A stretch of 64,000 nt of DNA from Dichetophora obliterata (GCA_963920525.1 OY986437.1:30733063-30797062); one strand, 5' to 3'; shown: positions 11,821 to 21,997, numbered from the stretch's first letter. The notes: a model not told the origin generated them from the sequence alone. Numbers and translations: made by a program.

Positions 11821-13121
11821 ACACTTTGCTAAAGCAGACGAGAAGCCATCCACTGTGTGGAATATTTTGATGTAATAATTTAGACTTCATGCGTATAAAA
11901 TCTTTCTCAAGCAGCAGCTGAAGCTGATGGATCATCATTTGCGTCGTATTGCTAGCTCCCTTAGTCCACTTAATGGAGTTAAGGGCCCACTTATTCAAAA
12001 ATATTAGCCAAAATCTTAGTAAGCTTAGTTGACCAAACAATAACGACGAATCATTACCTAAAGTCTTACAGCAGATCTAAAAGAACACAGCCAAATCTAA
12101 AGCTAATAATCATAACTCACCTGTCAATACTATCAATCCGAACGATTTGCTGAACAAATAAAATAAAAAAACATCTGCAATGCCAACATTTTAGCTGACC
12201 AAACCAAAGCATTATTATTAGCTCTGCTGACGTAATGATTGAGTCCAAATACAAAACAAGGTGAACTAAGTGACCGAAGAAGATGGGTTAGTGATTTGGG
12301 GGAATGTAAGCTAAGCCAGAAGAGGCATTTGTAGACATTTCTAAGGAACGGCAGGACAACAGTGTCACCAGTGGCGAAGCAGGAAAAGCTGATCAGTTGT
12401 CGGCATCCGGTTTATTTAAGCATATTGCTTTTAAGTCTATATATCTTACAATAACCTCGTGTGTGCTTGTATGTGTGTAAGTATATTTGTGCTGCAACAA
12501 CGGAAGACTTCATTTATTTTCGTTAGATGATTGCGGCAAGCTGCTTGATTTATGGTCTCTTCCTTTTCTTTTGCTTTGAATGGTTTGTGGCTAGGGGTTG
12601 GGGTTGATGTGTGGGCTTTTGTATGTTTCATAGTCGTGTTTATTCTGGAGCTGATGTTTCTGTAGTTGTTGCTGCTGTTGTAGTAGTTGTTTCAACCCTT
12701 CCCAGTAGTCCAAGTCTGAAAGAAATCTTGAATTAATCATGCACGATTTTTCGTCTTCTTTAGCGAAACACGCTGATTCGTTTATACATTTCGTTGACGA
12801 AAATCTCATATAAAAGTTCCAAATTCGTGCACAGTTTGTAAACTTTCTGTTTTCGATGAACGAAAAAAGACCGATTTGTTAAAGAATTATCGACAAATGT
12901 ATCTCATGCAGTAAGTTTCTTAAAGAAATAATCATGAAATATTCGTGCACGATGCCTTGGACTGCAGGGTTCATTCTCTCCTTGATAGGAGACTGTATAT
13001 GTGTGTTTTTACTGCATGTGTGTGTGTGTGTGTATGAGTGTCTAGTTTTGTAAAGTGCAAATATTGACAAATTGTTGAATGCACTTTTGTTGCCTCTTTT
13101 CATTGAGCTCCAACAGCAATA
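11821..13121. other. Mostly unassigned DNA
   Basis: No repeat family was recognised apart from short TG/CA and GTT-type microsatellites (for example 13015-13035). It may hold one host exon, listed separately. Otherwise nothing can be supported. Confidence 0.4.
12598..12719 (-). CDS. Possible terminal host exon, Gln-rich, unknown
   Basis: A weak candidate. On the minus strand a good splice acceptor (ATTTCTTTCAG, ending at 12720) is followed by an open segment reading LDYWEGLKQLL, a run of five Gln with further Gln and His, then NKHDYETYKSPHINPNP and a stop. Gln runs are common in insect proteins and also arise from CAG/CAA microsatellites by chance. No partner exon was found, and I do not recognise the product. 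It could equally be noncoding. Confidence 0.2.
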
Positions 13122-13123
13122 TA

Positions 13124-14409
13124 TTGGGGGTTGGAATTAATTTTAAAGGTTTTTTTTCGGTTTTTGAGCATTTATTTAGAAACAACGGTACAATGTATAT
13201 TATTCAAAGTATTGTCCATCGTTAGGTACAACATTTTCCCATCTTTCTGGTAGCATATGGATTCCGCGCCGGAAGAACGATTCGTCTTTTGAGGCAATCC
13301 ACGAATCGACCCATTTTTTGGTATCCTCGTAAGAAGTGAAGCGCTGCTCAGCCAAGCCATGCTTCATCGATCTGAATAGGTGGTAGTCGGAAGGGGCTAT
13401 GTCTGGGCTATAAGGCGGGTGGGGTAGCACATCCCAATTCAGCGCCTCCAACGTTTCCTTGACGGTTCTTGCAACATGTGGCCGTGCGTTGTCATGTTGA
13501 AAAACCACTTTGTCGTGTCTTTTGGCATATTCCGGCCGTTTAACCTTTAATGCCCGGCTCAATTGCATCAATTGTTGTTGGTAGCGTTCCCCAGTGATGG
13601 TTTCGTTAGGTTTTAGCAGCTCATAGTACACGACACACTTCTGATCCCACCAAATACACAGCATAAGCTTGGCGCCATGAATATTCGGCTTGGCCCTCGA
13701 TGTTGATGCATGGCCGGGTGGTCCCCACGATTTTTTTCGCTTAGAATTATCGTAATGGATCCACTTTTCATCGCCAGTGACAATACGATGCAAAAAACTC
13801 TTCCTTTTATGCCGTTGAAGCAGTTGTTCGCACATGCAAAATCGCCGTTCAACGTCTCTCGGCTTCAACTGGTACGGCACCCAATTTCCTTGCTTTTGAA
13901 TCATTCCCATGGCCTTCAAGCGTTTGCCGACCGTTGATAAGTCGACTCCCAATGATTCTGACAATTCTTGAAGGGTTTGACACGGGTCTTCATCGAGCAA
14001 AGCCTCCAATTCCTCATCTTCAAACTTTTTCGGCTGGCCCGGACGCTCTTTGTCTTCCGTATCAAAATTACCACTTTTAAACCGACGGAACCAGTACTCA
14101 CAAGTAGAAATCGATGGAGCATAGTCCCCGTAAGCCTCAGTAAGCGTGCGTTGTGCTTCAACCGCTTTTTTCTTCAAATGGAAGCACAAAAGTAAACCTT
14201 CCCGCAAATTGCGTTTTGTTGGAACGAAAGTCGACATGTTCACAGAGAAAAAAATATATGTTGTTTACACTTCAGTGGAATGACACATACTGAAAATGAA
14301 GCTTACACAATGTGCTTTGAAATGAATATAGTCACAGGTGTGCCCGATGCGATCTATTGATAGTTACGCCATCTCTTAGAAAACCTTTAAAACTAATTCC
14401 AACCCCCAA
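13124..14409 (-). mobile_element. mariner element, mauritiana subfamily, full length and apparently intact
   Basis: Length 1,286 bp, the size typical of the Mos1 group. Terminal inverted repeats of about 30 bp start TTGGGGGTTGGAATTA (left at 13124) and differ at one position from the inverse at the right end. TA lies directly outside both ends (13122-13123 and 14410-14411). A single uninterrupted transposase gene runs on the minus strand. Complete ends, a clear target duplication and an open gene suggest a recent insertion that may still be mobile. Confidence 0.95.
13200..14243 (-). CDS. mariner transposase (DD34D), intact
   Basis: A 347-residue enzyme that binds the element ends and catalyses excision and TA-directed insertion in the nucleus; Mos1-type transposases are about 345 residues. 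The N-terminal paired-type helix-turn-helix region is at about 1-115, with linker WVPYQLKPRD at 121-130. The catalytic triad is complete: D158 in VTGDEKW, D251 in FQHDNARPH and D286 in SPDIAPSDYHLF, giving 34 residues between the last two. The C-terminal LPERWENVV is conserved. It starts with MNMSTFVPTKRNLREG; the ATG two codons in is an alternative start. No stops or frameshifts are present. The only gene of its element, with about 165 bp of leader to the right end. Confidence 0.95.
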   Translation of the reverse strand: MNMSTFVPTKRNLREGLLLCFHLKKKAVEAQRTLTEAYGDYAPSISTCEYWFRRFKSGNFDTEDKERPGQPKKFEDEELEALLDEDPCQTLQELSESLGVDLSTVGKRLKAMGMIQKQGNWVPYQLKPRDVERRFCMCEQLLQRHKRKSFLHRIVTGDEKWIHYDNSKRKKSWGPPGHASTSRAKPNIHGAKLMLCIWWDQKCVVYYELLKPNETITGERYQQQLMQLSRALKVKRPEYAKRHDKVVFQHDNARPHVARTVKETLEALNWDVLPHPPYSPDIAPSDYHLFRSMKHGLAEQRFTSYEDTKKWVDSWIASKDESFFRRGIHMLPERWENVVPNDGQYFE

Positions 14410-14411
14410 TA

Positions 14412-14984
14412 TCTACAATATATTCTCATCTGATATAACGGACAAAAAGTCGCTCCTAGAAAATTTTGGCTAAAAATGAAGAACTGACGTTGTTGCAATG
14501 TTGTTGCCAGTGATGTTCACTCAAATTAAAAATTCACACACAAGTCGATACGTTGTGCTTCATTGCAAGCTGCTCATTCTTGGTTACATCCGATTGATTT
14601 TAGTCCAGTTGAAGTGTTTTATTTTTTTTTTTTTTGGATTTCATTGATTTGGGTACCGCAAAAGAAGTTGAGTCAGACATGCATCAAGCTCAATTTGCAT
14701 TGTTGATTTAAAAAGATATTGACTCAACCGCTTAATCTCAGTCAATTTCAAATACATACTTCATTTTCTTCACAGAGAGAAATAATTTTTAAGTATCGAG
14801 TAAACATTATGTTTGCTTCTTGATAACAGTTTTGAGTTGCTTAAGCAGACATAAAATTATTTCTAATTTAATTGAATCAAGCATTTTAAACTATAAACTA
14901 AAAGAGCTCACAGTAACTTTTAATATATATTTTTAACAACGATTTCTTGAATCTAGAAATAATTGCCTTATTCAAGGAGCTGAC
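14412..14984. other. No gene recognised
   Basis: AT-rich DNA between the mariner and a LINE fragment. I see only short chance frames. Confidence 0.45.
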
Positions 14985-15827
14985 GCAAAACTTGTATTTA
15001 AACAGCTGCTCTACAGCCATAGTAAAGATTTAAGACGACATAAGAATATCATATGATCTGGAGCACTTAAGCTTGCTCCGTCTGCTAGACTTTTTCAAAG
15101 CTTTTGACTCTGTTGATCATTCAATACTTTGTCATAAACTTGTGAACAGTTTTGGATTTTCTAGTTCAGCTGTTCGTCTGATATATAATTACTTAACCGG
15201 GAGGTCTCAAAGAGTAAGGGTGGGGAATAGTCTGTCCGCTTTTGGCAATTTAACCTGTGGGGACCTCAAGGCTCTGTTCTCGGTCCCCTCTTATTTGCAA
15301 TCTTTCTAAATGATATTTTCACTAAATGTCGTCATGTCACCATGCATGCATATGCTGATGACCTTCAACTATACATTGCAAAACCTATTAGTCTTGTTAA
15401 AGACTTATGTATAAAGTTGAATGAAGATTTGAGCATTGTTTCAGATTGGGCTAAGACTAATATGCTTGAACTCAACCCTCTCAAGTCATGTGTCTTGATG
15501 ATTAAGAAACATTGCTACTCCCTTCATAATATACCGACAATTGTTCATTAATGTTGGGCTAAATTTTGTTACGAAGGTTAAAAATCTCGGATTCTACATT
15601 AACTCTTCTCTCACTTGTGATGACCATATAAATTCCGTTGCTTGCAATGTGTATTACATCCTTAGAAACTTGAGATGAACTGCATGATTTGTGTCTGGTG
15701 ATATCAGAAAAAAATTAGTCATTCAGCTCATAATGCCGATAATTTCATACTCCGAGGTGGCATACAGTAAGCCTGATTCCAGGTCAAGCCATAAGCTACA
15801 ACTTGCATTTAATAATGCAATAAGATA
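14985..15827 (+). pseudogene. CR1/Jockey-type LINE reverse transcriptase, 5' part (split)
   Basis: Reverse-transcriptase remnant of a non-LTR retrotransposon, 5' truncated within the RT domain. It reads CSTAIVKI, an in-frame stop, then DDIRISYDLEHLSLL, LDFFKAFDSVDHSILCHKL (catalytic Asp motif), a broken GVPQGS block near 15255, HAYADDLQLY at about 15345 (the YADD active site), and SEVAYSKPDSRSSHKLQLAFNNAIRY up to 15827. Several frameshifts and stops are present. The text resumes at 26357 with VNGLKKFD, so the LINE was cut by the CACTA-like insertion 15828-26356. It resembles the LINE at 41.9-45.5 kb. Confidence 0.88.
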
Positions 15828-16050
15828 CACTCAAAAAATTATTGTTTTTAAAATCAATGAATTGCGTTCATAAACTGCAATTCATTGATTTTAATGGACA
15901 ATTCATTGGCACAAAGAATGAATTCATAAACTGTTTTTGTGTTTAATGATTGCGTTCATTGTCTATATGAATAAGCGTTCATCAAATTTAAACTTCGATC
16001 GTGACAGTAACTTAATGATTACTTACATTGTACCAATGAACCAATACATT

Positions 16051-16066
16051 AGGTTAGGTTAGGTTA
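16051..16066. repeat. 3' tail of the LOA LINE: three AGGTT/TTAGG-type pentamers
   Basis: On the plus strand the element edge reads AGGTTAGGTTAGGTTA, that is, pentamers of CCTAA at the RNA 3' end. Short tandem tails are usual for this clade instead of poly(A). Confidence 0.85.
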
Positions 16067-16142
16067 AAGTGGCTGCCTCAAATTGAGACGCACTTAGGCC
16101 AATAAGGCCCATTGTGGTACCACAGGGGTTGATCTCCCTTCT

Positions 16143-19100
16143 CTATTCAAACCAGCTTGAGCTGTTCACAAAGCTTAGGATTCGGTATATCGATATTTCC
16201 GAGAGTTCTTCGAGGTCTCTGAAAAACCAGTTGTTTAGGTGAAGAAAACGTTTTTGAGCCAGCGCTGGGCAGGTGCAGAGAAGGTGTTCTGTAGATTCCA
16301 CCTCCTCCTCATCTCTACAGCTTCTGCAGAAGTCGTTGTGGGGTATGTTTAATCTTTGAGCGTGCCTGCCAATAAGGCAGTGCCCTGTCAAGATCCCTAT
16401 CATGGTGCCAATGTGATCTCTACTAAGAGATATGAGTTCTTTTGAACGCTTCAGATTGAGTTTGGGCCAGATTTGCCGTGTTATATTACAAGTGTTACCT
16501 GCTGACCATCTTTTGTTGGTGTTGATACAGGATAACTCATGTGTAAGGAGTTTACATGTGGTGAGAGGAATACCAAGGTTTGTATTGTCTGAAGATAGTT
16601 GTTTGGTAGTACCTGTGCGAGCGAGTTCATCTGCTCTGCAGTTACCTAGAAAATCCCTATGTCCAGGAATCCAGCATAGGATAATTTTGAGCTGCTCTGC
16701 CATCTCGTTTAGAGATCTGCGGCAGTTGAAAACTGTTTCAGATGTTATTTCAACAGTTCCTAGGGCTTTCAGAGCGGCTTGACTGTCAGAAAGTATGCAT
16801 ATATCCATGGAAGATATATCATTTTTCTGAAGCCAAGTTAACGCTTCATGTATAGCAGCGATTTCAGCTTGAAATACACTGCAATGGTCAGGGAGCCTGA
16901 AGGCTATATTGATGCTTAATGTTTCTGAGTAGACTCCTCCACCTACTTTGCCATCTAGTTTTGATCCATCCGTAAAGATCTCAATGACATTGTGAGGTGA
17001 ACGGTTTTCTTGTTCCCACTCTTCTCGAGAGGGAATGGATACATCGAACTTCCTCTCAAAGAGTAGTTTTTGTGTGATGTAGTCAATGGACCTAGGTAAA
17101 GGAGGGAGAAATTTTCTGATACAAGAATGTCCTAGTGTACCTTCTTTCCACTGGGAGGTGGCTACTAGGCGAATGGCTGTATTAGCGGCCATCTGTTTAG
17201 CTAGGATATCAAGTGGTGTAAGATGGAGCATTGTGTCTAATGCGTCTGTCGGAGTGGTTCTTAGGGCTCCGCTAATGCACAGTTCAGCTGATCTTTGAAC
17301 TTTACGGAGAAGGTTATGGTGAGTCTGTTTTTCGAGTGCATGCCACCAGACAATAGCACCATATAGCAATATTGGCCTTACAACTGCTGTATAAAGCCAG
17401 TGAGTAACACTTGGCTGTAAACCCCATTTGCTACCCACCGCCTTTTTGCAAGAGTATAGGGCAATGTTCGCTTTTTTGGCTCTTTCGAGCAGATTGGGCT
17501 TCCAGTTTAGTTTCCTATCTAGTATAAGGCCCAGGTATTTTGCTTGATCTGAGAAGATAAGACTTGTATTTCCCAGTTTTGGAGGGCTAATTTGAGGTAC
17601 ATTGTGTTTTCTTGTGGAAACTACTAACTCAGTCTTATTAGGATTAACGCTGAGCCCACAGCTGATAGTCCAGTTGACAAGAGTGTTTAGGCAGTTTTGC
17701 ATAATGTCTCGGAGAGTAGATATATATTTTCCAGAGGTAACAATAGCAACGTCATCGGCATAAGCTATCACCCTGCACCCCTCTAGTTCTAGTTTGCCTA
17801 GCAGTTCATTCACTGCTAAATTCCAGAGTAGAGGCGAAAGAACCCCTCCCTGAGGGGTTCCTCTTGGTACAGATCTTAGCGTGGATGCCGCTCCAAATTT
17901 TGCACTTATAATCCTGCCAACTAGCATTTGGTTTATGAGTGCATTCAGCGCGGCATCCACCCCAAGCTCCGTCAGCGCACTGATGATGGCCCCTGCCTCG
18001 ACGTTATTAAAGGCTCCTTCTATATCAATAAAAGCTATCATTGTATATTCCTTCAGATAGAGGGATTTTTCAATGATGGAGATTATGGAGTGGAGAGCTG
18101 TTTCCACTGATTTGCCTTTGGTGTAAGCATGTTGAGCTAGAGATAATGGCTTCTTATCTATCATGGATCTCAAGTGAATATCAATTAATCTCTCGAGGAT
18201 TTTTAGAAGAAAAGATGAGAGACTAATTGGTCGAAGGTCTTTTGGGTTTACGTGTGAGCTTTTTCCTGCCTTAGGTATAAAGATAACCTTCACATTACGC
18301 CATCGCTGGGGAATGTGGTTCAGGTCAAGGCAGCTTTGGTAGATCAGCAAAAGCCGCTCCTTAATGATGTCATACGACTTTTGGATTTCAATGGGGGCTA
18401 TACCATCTGGTCCTGGTGACTTAAATGGTTTGAAGCTACTGATTGCCCATTCGAGCTTTGTTTGCGAGAGTATTTCTAGAGATCTGTTTACAGGTGGTAA
18501 CTGATATACCTGGATTGGATCGTTGTATATCTCTGAACATCCCGGAAAGTGGGTTTCTACTAAAACGTTCAGAGATTCTTCACTGCTTGTGGTCCAAGTA
18601 CCATCTTCTTTTTTCATGAAGCTTGGATTGGAGGGAGCCTTAGCTAGAATTTTCCTGAGCCTTGATGCCTCAGAGGTCTGTGATATATTTTCACAGAAGG
18701 TCCTCCAGGACTGTCTTTGTGCTTTTCGTATTTCATTTTTATATTCCTTGAGGGCTATTTTATAATATGACCACGTATCTGTAGATCTTGTGGTCTTTGC
18801 CCTGTTGAAAAGTTTTCTGGTCTTTTTCCGGAGCTCTTCTGGTCCCTTATTCCACCAAGGAGGCTTTTGCTTCCCCCCCAATGTTTTTAGCGGACAAGCA
18901 GTATCTAGAGCTTTATTTAGCGATTTAGTGAGACTATTAACTAAGTTGTCTAAAGATTGTTTATTGGAAGGACGATTAGTTGGTCCAATTGAGAGATCTG
19001 TATTTAAGGAATTTATATAAAGATCCCAATTGGTTTGTTTAAGATTGCGAAATTCGCATGATCTCGAGTCAAAGTTATCAACATCAAAGAGGATATATCT

Positions 19101-19733
19101 ATGGTCTGAGAAGGAGTGTTCATTAGAAACTCTCCAGTTTTTTACCCTATTAGATATATGGACAGAGGCAAGGGTAATATCCAGAACCTCCTGTCTATTA
19201 CTTATAATGAAGGTGGGTTCATTACCTATATTGCATATATTAAGATTAGTTGTGAGGATGAAGTCAAATAGAAACTCACCCCGTTTGTTGGTGTCTGAGC
19301 TACCCCAGATCACATGATGAGCATTTGCATCGCACCCGATAATAAGGCTCTTTGCTTTTGATGCTGCTTTGGAGACTAAATTTTTAAGGTTGTCTTCTGG
19401 GAGGACTTCGTGGTCGTGCGCGAGGTAAGCTGAGACGAGCCACAAGCTGTTCTGGCCCATCTCGACGCTTATAGCCACGGTGTCTTTGTTACTGAAATTA
19501 GAGAGAGTAAATACACTCAGGTTTTTCTTAATTAAAATACACGCTCTTGGATTACCTTGTGATTTAGTATACACAAGCGTGTATGCTGGAGTCCTGAGTC
19601 CGCATACCAGGCCACAGACTACCCATGGCTCCTGGATCAGGACGATGTCATCTCCATCTTGGCTGAGACGGATTATCAGGCTGGCGGACGCAGCCTTGGA
19701 GTGGTGTAGGTTAATTTGAACTACCTTCAGCAT
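16143..19733 (-). CDS. LOA LINE ORF2: endonuclease, reverse transcriptase, RNase H
   Basis: A 1,196-residue polyprotein that nicks target DNA and copies the element RNA there. Domains: APE-type endonuclease 1-215 (QEP with E35, GCDANAHH near 133-140, SDHR at 209-212); reverse transcriptase about 430-790 (SPGPDG, AFIDIEGAFN at 567-576, GTPQGGVLSPLLWN at 625-638, YADD at 658-661); RNase H about 915-1045 with D922, E957, D983 and D1035 all present; C-terminal Cys/His knuckle C1136, C1139, H1150, C1153/C1155. RNase H after the RT is typical of LOA and I clades. It starts with ATG inside the end of ORF1 in another frame, so translation probably depends on reinitiation or frameshifting. No disruption is seen. 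Confidence 0.95.
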   Translation of the reverse strand: MLKVVQINLHHSKAASASLIIRLSQDGDDIVLIQEPWVVCGLVCGLRTPAYTLVYTKSQGNPRACILIKKNLSVFTLSNFSNKDTVAISVEMGQNSLWLVSAYLAHDHEVLPEDNLKNLVSKAASKAKSLIIGCDANAHHVIWGSSDTNKRGEFLFDFILTTNLNICNIGNEPTFIISNRQEVLDITLASVHISNRVKNWRVSNEHSFSDHRYILFDVDNFDSRSCEFRNLKQTNWDLYINSLNTDLSIGPTNRPSNKQSLDNLVNSLTKSLNKALDTACPLKTLGGKQKPPWWNKGPEELRKKTRKLFNRAKTTRSTDTWSYYKIALKEYKNEIRKAQRQSWRTFCENISQTSEASRLRKILAKAPSNPSFMKKEDGTWTTSSEESLNVLVETHFPGCSEIYNDPIQVYQLPPVNRSLEILSQTKLEWAISSFKPFKSPGPDGIAPIEIQKSYDIIKERLLLIYQSCLDLNHIPQRWRNVKVIFIPKAGKSSHVNPKDLRPISLSSFLLKILERLIDIHLRSMIDKKPLSLAQHAYTKGKSVETALHSIISIIEKSLYLKEYTMIAFIDIEGAFNNVEAGAIISALTELGVDAALNALINQMLVGRIISAKFGAASTLRSVPRGTPQGGVLSPLLWNLAVNELLGKLELEGCRVIAYADDVAIVTSGKYISTLRDIMQNCLNTLVNWTISCGLSVNPNKTELVVSTRKHNVPQISPPKLGNTSLIFSDQAKYLGLILDRKLNWKPNLLERAKKANIALYSCKKAVGSKWGLQPSVTHWLYTAVVRPILLYGAIVWWHALEKQTHHNLLRKVQRSAELCISGALRTTPTDALDTMLHLTPLDILAKQMAANTAIRLVATSQWKEGTLGHSCIRKFLPPLPRSIDYITQKLLFERKFDVSIPSREEWEQENRSPHNVIEIFTDGSKLDGKVGGGVYSETLSINIAFRLPDHCSVFQAEIAAIHEALTWLQKNDISSMDICILSDSQAALKALGTVEITSETVFNCRRSLNEMAEQLKIILCWIPGHRDFLGNCRADELARTGTTKQLSSDNTNLGIPLTTCKLLTHELSCINTNKRWSAGNTCNITRQIWPKLNLKRSKELISLSRDHIGTMIGILTGHCLIGRHAQRLNIPHNDFCRSCRDEEEVESTEHLLCTCPALAQKRFLHLNNWFFRDLEELSEISIYRILSFVNSSSWFE

Positions 19734-20976
19734 TTGAGCTTCTAGTAGCTAAATCAACCTCCATCACAGTTGTGTCAGAGTCCTCGTCTGATTTAAGAAG
19801 GCTATCCTCCAATGAGGATAGCCGAAATGTGCGTGCCAGTTCCATCACGGAGCTTACGCCCTCCGGTTCTAGCACAGGGGGGCAGGTTTGAGAAGATGGT
19901 GCGTTTTTAATTACTTTGGAAGCCTGCTCTTCCTCCAATAACGCCTCATCTTTTTTGTAGACCCTCAGTTCTATGGATGAGAAACCATAGTCTACCACGA
20001 AACCTTTGGATGACAAGAGAGCCAGGGACTCCTGGTTGATAACAAATGTTACCGACCTAAAGTCCCCCTTCGGCTCATCAACCCGTGTCACCTTCCAGTT
20101 TGCTGTTGGTAGGCCATGATTTCCCAACCTTATTGTCTCAAGGATTATTTGAGGGTCAGAGTGTTCGGCTGGGACCCGGGAACGCGCCCTTGGTCTGTTT
20201 GGGATCAGATCCCTATCAATGACCGCGAGATTCGCGCCCGGCCATACCTCACCAATCCTTGAGATTGCGATCTTATATAGATCTAGAGACCTTTGGTCAG
20301 CACATGCGATCAGCTTCACATGGCCTTGATGCCATCCACTGTCGCGACACGAAGGGCCTCTGCCGGGAAACTCCTTCATAATCGGAATGAAGATAGTGGC
20401 CAGTTTTCCCACTACCTTCCTCCATTTTTCAGGCGAGATGCTGCCGTCTGGGTCGCTTCTGTCAATCACCGCAATGGTAATTTGTCCAGCCGCGATTTCG
20501 CTGAAGAGTTTTGGAGTGGTTTTGTTACCACAAATTTTCTTGGCGCCCGGCATAGGGACCTCCTCTAGAGATCGCTGACGCTTAGTAGGCACCGGTTTGG
20601 GTTGTTGAGAAGCTTGTGGCTCCTCCAAGGTGCCTACCGCCCACTTCCAGGACTTCCACTGAGCCTCGGTACGCTGGTTCTCGGGAATTTTCGCAATGCA
20701 ATCCCTTACCCTTAGCGCTGATTTCCGAGAATCACGGCCTGTCCTTTTGGTGGATGGCGTCTTTGTAGCCGGGCCCTTGTTGCTACTTCCACATGTGCCT
20801 GGTTTGGTAACCACTGCACTAGCGTCCGCAGCAGAAGCATTTAGAGACTGCGCGTCTGCAGGCTGTTGGCCATAAGGAGCGTTTAAAGACCGCGTGTCTG
20901 GTGTAGCTGTAGGCTCCACTTGGTTGGCATTTAAAGATTGCCCATCTGTCTGTTTTTTATTATTATTATTATTCAT
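19711..20976 (-). CDS. LOA LINE ORF1, DUF4780-type protein
   Basis: A 421-residue protein expected to bind the element RNA and form the ribonucleoprotein. The N-terminal 60 residues are low complexity, with an Asn run (NNNNNKK) and three repeats of a Q/R-SLNA word. A basic segment follows at about 60-145 (TKRTGRDSRKSALRVRDC). Residues about 155-340 look like the DUF4780 fold common in LOA-clade ORF1s: LFSEIAAGQITIAVIDRSDP, WRKVVGKL, TANWKVTRVDEPKGDFR, SIELRVYKK. The tail is acidic and Ser-rich (SLLKSDEDSDTT). No CCHC knuckles are visible. Its last 23 bp overlap ORF2. A diverged fragment of the same domain lies at 27072-27179 on the other strand. Confidence 0.93.
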   Translation of the reverse strand: MNNNNNKKQTDGQSLNANQVEPTATPDTRSLNAPYGQQPADAQSLNASAADASAVVTKPGTCGSSNKGPATKTPSTKRTGRDSRKSALRVRDCIAKIPENQRTEAQWKSWKWAVGTLEEPQASQQPKPVPTKRQRSLEEVPMPGAKKICGNKTTPKLFSEIAAGQITIAVIDRSDPDGSISPEKWRKVVGKLATIFIPIMKEFPGRGPSCRDSGWHQGHVKLIACADQRSLDLYKIAISRIGEVWPGANLAVIDRDLIPNRPRARSRVPAEHSDPQIILETIRLGNHGLPTANWKVTRVDEPKGDFRSVTFVINQESLALLSSKGFVVDYGFSSIELRVYKKDEALLEEEQASKVIKNAPSSQTCPPVLEPEGVSSVMELARTFRLSSLEDSLLKSDEDSDTTVMEVDLATRSSNAEGSSN

Positions 20977-21500
20977 CTTGGTCGTGCGACCACCCCCTCC
21001 CCACCAAGATGAAGAGAGTTAAACCGACAGGCTCCGAGACGACTCCTCGAACGGGATCGGGTCTGCATTCAGGGAATGAAAGATCCCCGTGTGCAGCCCC
21101 GATCCAACCCGAGATTTGGCTCAGAGTCTGTCAGTAGAGTGATCAAAAAATAGAGAGGGGAAAAAGATGTCGACCGCGCCCTAACCCCAATGCCGCGGTA
21201 AGGCCACAGTTACACTCTGAGGCGGCCAGGTATCAGAGAGGCTCCGTTAAAGACTGGACTTTATTACATGGGCTTCCAGCCTAGCAAATCCTCAGCACGG
21301 GTCGCATTACACCTTGATTCAGCCCACACCCCTACCGATGGGGAGGATTCTTACCATGCCATACGAGACTATTGAAGAGTCAGAATACGGTAGGAAGAAC
21401 CCCCCCCTCTGCTAACCGCCGTCTTATGATTAAGAACACTGTAGCGGTTATTACCAGCCGGCACCCACATGGAGGGTTAGGTAGAGGATTTTTGCCAGCC
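20977..21500 (-). promoter_or_regulatory. 5' leader (probable internal promoter) of the LOA LINE
   Basis: About 520 bp between the element 5' end and the ORF1 start, GC-richer than the host DNA and without a long frame. LINEs of this type usually carry an internal pol II promoter here. No specific motif is assigned. Confidence 0.5.
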
Positions 21501-21711
21501 AACCAATATATTCAAAAATTAAAGTATATATTCATTAATCTCAAATTTAAAGAAAACGTTCATACAGACAATGAACGCATTCATTGTGCTATTGAGAAGC
21601 AATTCTTCAGCTTTAATTCAGTTTTGTTAAAATTTTGAGTTGACAAGTTGTGTTGTGAATAAAAAATTGCATAAAAAATTGCATATAAAACTGAATTCGA
21701 TAGCTGCTGGC

Positions 21712-21997
21712 AAGCCTGTAGTCACTTTAGGCTAAATGAAATAGTAGGAAAAGATGTACCACTATCAGAATTCTTTTGCAAATGGCCAGAATACAGAAAA
21801 TCTAATGGATATCGCTTGGTGAAATGTACTAAAATTAAAAATTGTTTTCTGAATATAATTATTTTTTTCCTCCATACAGATAGATAAGGATTTTTGCTTA
21901 GCTTTTGATAACCATTCAGACTTCGTCTCTGGCTGGTCAGATAGTTTCATCAACATTACGAACTTCGTGTCAAAGGATAACCATGTAAAATACAGAT
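21712..21997 (+). pseudogene. Two spliced coding segments inside the CACTA-like element, unknown protein
   Basis: Segment 1 reads GKDVPLSEFFCKWPEYRKSNGYRL and stops at a GT (21819). A 61-bp intron ends at an AG (21879) after a pyrimidine-rich stretch. Segment 2 continues IDKDFCLAFDNHSDFVSGWSDSFIN, then ITNFVSKDNHVKYR and a stop. The splice joins GYRL directly to IDKDF in frame. I recall a family of uncharacterised arthropod proteins with a Trp-Pro-Leu/Tyr, GYRLIDIDF-like region, but cannot name it. The stop and missing ends indicate a remnant. It may be part of the element's own protein or a captured gene. Confidence 0.55.

Larger units (their letters stand above)
16051..21500 (-). mobile_element. 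LOA-clade LINE, full length, both ORFs open
   Basis: A 5,450-bp non-LTR retrotransposon on the minus strand. Direct repeats flank it: AACCAATACATT (16039-16050) and AACCAATATATT (21501-21512), a 12-bp target duplication with one mismatch. From its 5' end (21500) come a GC-richer leader of about 520 bp, ORF1, ORF2 overlapping it by 23 bp, and a short 3' region ending in repeated CCTAA. Its high GC contrasts with the AT-rich surroundings. Open ORFs, all catalytic residues and an almost perfect target duplication suggest a young, potentially competent copy. The target was the left subterminal region of the CACTA-like element. Confidence 0.95.

Noticed and set aside
16432..19719. Many plus-strand frames of 60-116 codons opposite the LOA LINE
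   Set aside because: They are antisense shadows of the intact ORF2, without motifs.
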